Below are positions 61,107 through 64,000 of a DNA stretch of 64,000 nucleotides, piece by piece (within the stretch, counting starts at the first letter, position 1; every line of letters starts with the position of its first letter). Source of the DNA: Phlegmacium glaucopus (taxonomy: Eukaryota; Basidiomycota; Agaricomycetes; Agaricales; Cortinariaceae); NCBI GenBank assembly GCA_015039465.1, contig MU130696.1, positions 620,001 to 684,000 on the forward strand, given 5' to 3'. Under the pieces are notes generated by a model, which was not told where the DNA came from, ran no database searches, and saw only the letters and a program-made list of their open reading frames with translations. The translations under genes were made by a program, and so were the position numbers.

Positions 61107-62522
61107 ATGGGTGTCGTTGCTTCTGTAATCCGCCAAAGTTTTCCCCCCGAGAGCAAGTTCAATGTCCAGGACATTCCTGACTTATCCGGAAAAGTCATCA
61201 TCGTCACCGGAGCGAACACAGGTGTGTTTCAACATCGTTTTCTAGGTCATACATAACTCAATTTTCCTTTATTTTATACAGGAATTGGGAAAGAAACGGC
61301 AAAGGCCAGTCCAGGTCAACACCAACGATGCCCATGACATTGACATTGTAAAACATACAGACATTGCTTGCGCACAACGCGAAAGTATACATTGCTGTTC
61401 GCAGTGAAGAAAAGGCAAAGTCTGCCATCGACGAGTTAAAAGAGCAGACTGGCAAAGAAGCAATCTTCTTAAAGTTGGATTTGGCCGACTTGCAGTCCAT
61501 CAAAACTGCTACGGAGGATTTCATGAGGTACGCCTGGTCAATAATAAATGATATTCGGCGTCTAATATTATCGCAGCAAGGAAAAGGAGCTCCATGTCCT
61601 GTTCAACAATGCGTCCGTGGTGTTTACTTCAAGTGACATATCGGTACTGATAATGCTAATGTAGAGGCGTCATGGCACCACCTGTTGAACAAGTAACAGC
61701 TCAAGGATACGACCTCCAATTTGGTACCAACGTACTCGGTAGGTCCACTCAAATCCAACAATACTTATTTTTTTTCTTACTCTATTTTATGTCCTTAGGC
61801 CATTTCTACTTTACGAAGCTTCTCTTACCTACCCTCCTCGCCGCCGCTAAAACCAGTCCAGATGGTAAAGCTCGCATACTCAACACATCTTCAATTGGAC
61901 ATTGTTTTGCCAGCGGTCTTGATTTCAACACTTTCAAGGATGGACCAGCAAGGACGAAGAAAGGCACCCAAATGTTGTATACCCAAAGCAAACTTGTTCG
62001 TAGTTTTCTTCCTCCAATTTTTCTCTCTCCAATTTTCACCGATGTTCATGTCGTTCATAGGGAAATGTCCATATCTCAAACGAATTTGCCAAACGATACG
62101 GAGAACAGGGCATCGTTTCTACCTCTTTTAATCCTGGAAACATCAAATCCGACCTACAACGTCATATTTCTCCATTTGAGTACTTCATGATCGTAAGTAT
62201 ATCCTCATTCTCTAATCTCGCCATTAACTAACAAACTACATTTTTAGGCTGCCCTCCTACAACCACTTCCATACGGCGCGTTGACGCAATTGTGGGCCGG
62301 CACGTCGCCTGAAGGAGCGGAGTTGAACGGCAAGGTAAATCTTAAATTTCAATAACAAAAAATTGAGTGTTCTGCCGGTCGTCTGACCCGTGCTCTTTTT
62401 CCGACTCGTTACAGTACCTCATCCCTTGGGCACGTGTGGGAGAAGCCACCTCTATTGCAAACGACCCAAAGCTATCTGGAGAGTTGTGGACATGGTTGGA
62501 GGAACAAGTGAAAGATATCTGA
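61107..62522 (+). CDS. Short-chain dehydrogenase/reductase (retinol dehydrogenase-like)
   Basis: A classical-type SDR that should use NAD(P)H to reduce or oxidise a carbonyl/hydroxyl substrate. The ATG at 61107 ([10 protein letters not shown]) leads to [17 protein letters not shown] with the TGxxxGxG dinucleotide motif, then [34 protein letters not shown] across an intron, [11 protein letters not shown] with the catalytic Ser, and YTQSKLGN with YxxxK. The tail reads [34 protein letters not shown] and [12 protein letters not shown] before TGA at 62520-62522. Many short introns are present. The first internal join (AK to TLLAHNA) seems to require a GC donor at 61305. The catalytic residues are all present, so the enzyme looks functional. 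Substrate unknown. Confidence 0.85.
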
Positions 62523-63369
62523 CATTCCTCTCTTTTTTTCCATCTAAGTCCCGTGAGGACTGCGTTACATCAGACTTGTATCGATACACCATGCGAACGT
62601 GAATCACTTTTCTGTCTGAACGAAAGGAAGATTGGTATCTGTGAAGACCTGTAGATGGTTGCATGTGGTTATTGGGTGCCGCATCATGAACGCGCTTCGT
62701 GTGGAGTTGCTTTAGCAATAGGAATTAAGTGAGTTGTTTCAGAAAGGCCGGTGCCTAGGGAAGAAAGGGTTGCATGTATGGTGTGTATAGGGAGGGAGAG
62801 AGGAAGAGGACGCTGCTGCGTTTTTACGTTGCCACTTCTGCAATCCATGCGACTCGTCGAAATCCTTCCTGTTTCCTTGAAAACTGCTAAACATAAATAT
62901 TCCTCACAGTGATGCAATCTTATATTAGCATCGTGCAGTGTCTTAATAATCTAATATACATTTTCTGGTACTGTGTAATGTAAAGGCCAATGACCAATCT
63001 GGATATATAGGTGCTGCGATTGTTGGTGGCTTCTTACTGGTGATGGTATGGTGGACGATGGGCTGCAAAGAAGTTGAAAGCAAAATTTTCGAATTCGTGG
63101 GGTCAACCAAAACTCATATAATAATCAATATACGTTGACAAAAAGAAAAAGAAAAAGTAAAAGGAAGACTAATTTTTGCCCACCGAATGAAAGCATTCAA
63201 CAGAGGCTGAAAAGAGAGAGAGGGTGTCCCAAATCACATTAGAGCCATGTTGGGTGTATATTGAGGGATGAGCCTTATGGGCTAGCAATATACTTCATGT
63301 GTCAAGGCAATCGAGGCAGATGGTGGGCATGGTTCTGGAAGATGGTGGAGAGTAGCTTCCTACTAACCG
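62523..63369. other. Intergenic region, nothing recognised
   Basis: Downstream of the SDR stop. It contains an AAAAGAAAAAGAAAAAG tract near 63140-63160 and short open frames without recognisable domains. Confidence 0.45.
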
Positions 63370-63760
63370 AGTTGATTATCCCAATTGACAGTGGTACAAA
63401 TTACAAACTTACAAGGTCTTCTTCGAGCGCAGTTCTGCGCAGTTGTAGGACAAACGACAACAAGCACAGGGTCCCTGGGAAACCTTCTCTTTGACGGGTC
63501 ACGGAACCAAGGAGGCGTCTTTCCCCAGAGCAACCAGAACCATTGTGAGCATGTATATATAGGCCAATTTCCCAGATCCTGTCGCTGAGATAGCAATTAC
63601 GTCTTGCCCGTCCAACGCGTATGCGATGCCATCGAGATTGATAGCTATGAGGACCGAGGTCCGAAAGGGAGCCTTTCTTGGGTAATTTTGGGGCATATCC
63701 TCCATCCCGAAGGACTGCTGAACTTGAAGGACTCCTTTGGGAGTTTTGAGAAATCGAACC
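63370..63760 (-). pseudogene. DEAD/RecQ-like helicase fragment
   Basis: Minus-strand sequence encodes GQDVIAISATGSGK, a P-loop in the context seen in fungal RecQ-like and transposon-associated helicases, followed by YMLTMVLVALGKDASLVP (63499-63600). After a frameshift, DPVLVVVCPTTAQN continues in another frame (about 63420-63480), resembling the VVVCPT motif that follows in these proteins. In the P-loop the expected GSGKT/S reads GSGKL. Nothing else of the helicase core was found. It is a short relic. Confidence 0.5.
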
Positions 63761-63929
63761 TGTCTGATCTCCCCGATAACGCGTTGAAAATAATCAATTA
63801 GTGCGACCGTGGGAACAACACGTGATCAATACGGTTTCAATTTGATACGGGAGTCGCGCAACTAAGATCGACTGTCATCACCATCATCATACGGCAGACT
63901 AGTTCCCACCAACAAACCAATTATCAAGC

Positions 63930-64000
63930 AAGCGCTTGCGTATGACCACACGTAAATATCAGCCGAACCCACGCAAGGCTTTCAAGGTCGCCGATGAATG
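63930..64000. repeat. Diverged copy of the SDR upstream region
   Basis: AGCGCTTG, CGCCGAAC-like, CACGC...CTTTCAA and TCGCCGATGAATG blocks occur in the same order and spacing class as at about 60903-60998. The copy lacks roughly 25 bp present in the first and runs off the window end. Confidence 0.6.

Overview
This window is nuclear DNA from a mushroom-forming basidiomycete, most likely an Agaricales-type agaricomycete. Genes are split by many introns of about 45-70 nt. The proteins are fungal, and several families are typical of Agaricomycetes: a Plavaka transposase, the NACHT-type 'NWD' NTPases, a CYP63-like P450, and LaeA-like methyltransferases with long disordered tails. No rRNA, tRNA or CRISPR was recognised.

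Layout. 0.6-7.2 kb: a probably intact two-gene Plavaka DNA transposon, with the transposase on minus and an unknown companion gene on plus, head to head. 7.2-11.5 kb: transposon-rich DNA with a short TA-flanked MITE and a broken vWA-domain gene. 11.5-18.4 kb: a VAP/Scs2 ER-tethering protein and a full-size ABCB (MDR-type) exporter, both on minus. 18.4-21.9 kb: gene-free DNA with three inverted-repeat elements, one a Tc1/mariner deletion derivative. 21.9-24.0 kb: a Ypk1/Gad8-type AGC kinase. 24-27 kb: no gene seen. 27-29.2 kb: a decayed NACHT NTPase. 29.5-34.0 kb: MSH5. 34.1-35.4 kb: mitochondrial phosphate carrier (minus). 36.1-36.9 kb: small dimeric alpha/beta-barrel protein. 37.0-38.8 kb: TPR/F-box/LRR protein (minus), sharing a 103-bp divergent promoter with MDM35. 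39.6-41.3 kb: p34/AAGAB-like adaptin-binding protein. 41.4-46.1 kb: a very long SAM methyltransferase with a repeated VTPWEL motif. 46.1-51.0 kb: gene-free with a diverged direct repeat. 51.0-52.3 kb: Mcm1/SRF-type MADS-box factor (minus). 54.5-58.6 kb: Red1/ZFC3H1-like exosome adaptor (minus). 58.9-60.1 kb: CYP63-like P450 pseudogene. 61.1-62.5 kb: short-chain dehydrogenase, whose upstream sequence recurs at the window end. 63.4-63.8 kb: helicase relic.

Functionally this is core housekeeping DNA (membrane contact sites, TORC2-type signalling, meiotic recombination, mitochondrial transport, trafficking, RNA surveillance) interleaved with transposon insertions and decaying accessory genes. The main candidates for something undescribed are the Plavaka companion gene and the VTPWEL repeat array. 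Exon joins were read by eye, so spans are firmer than individual splice sites.
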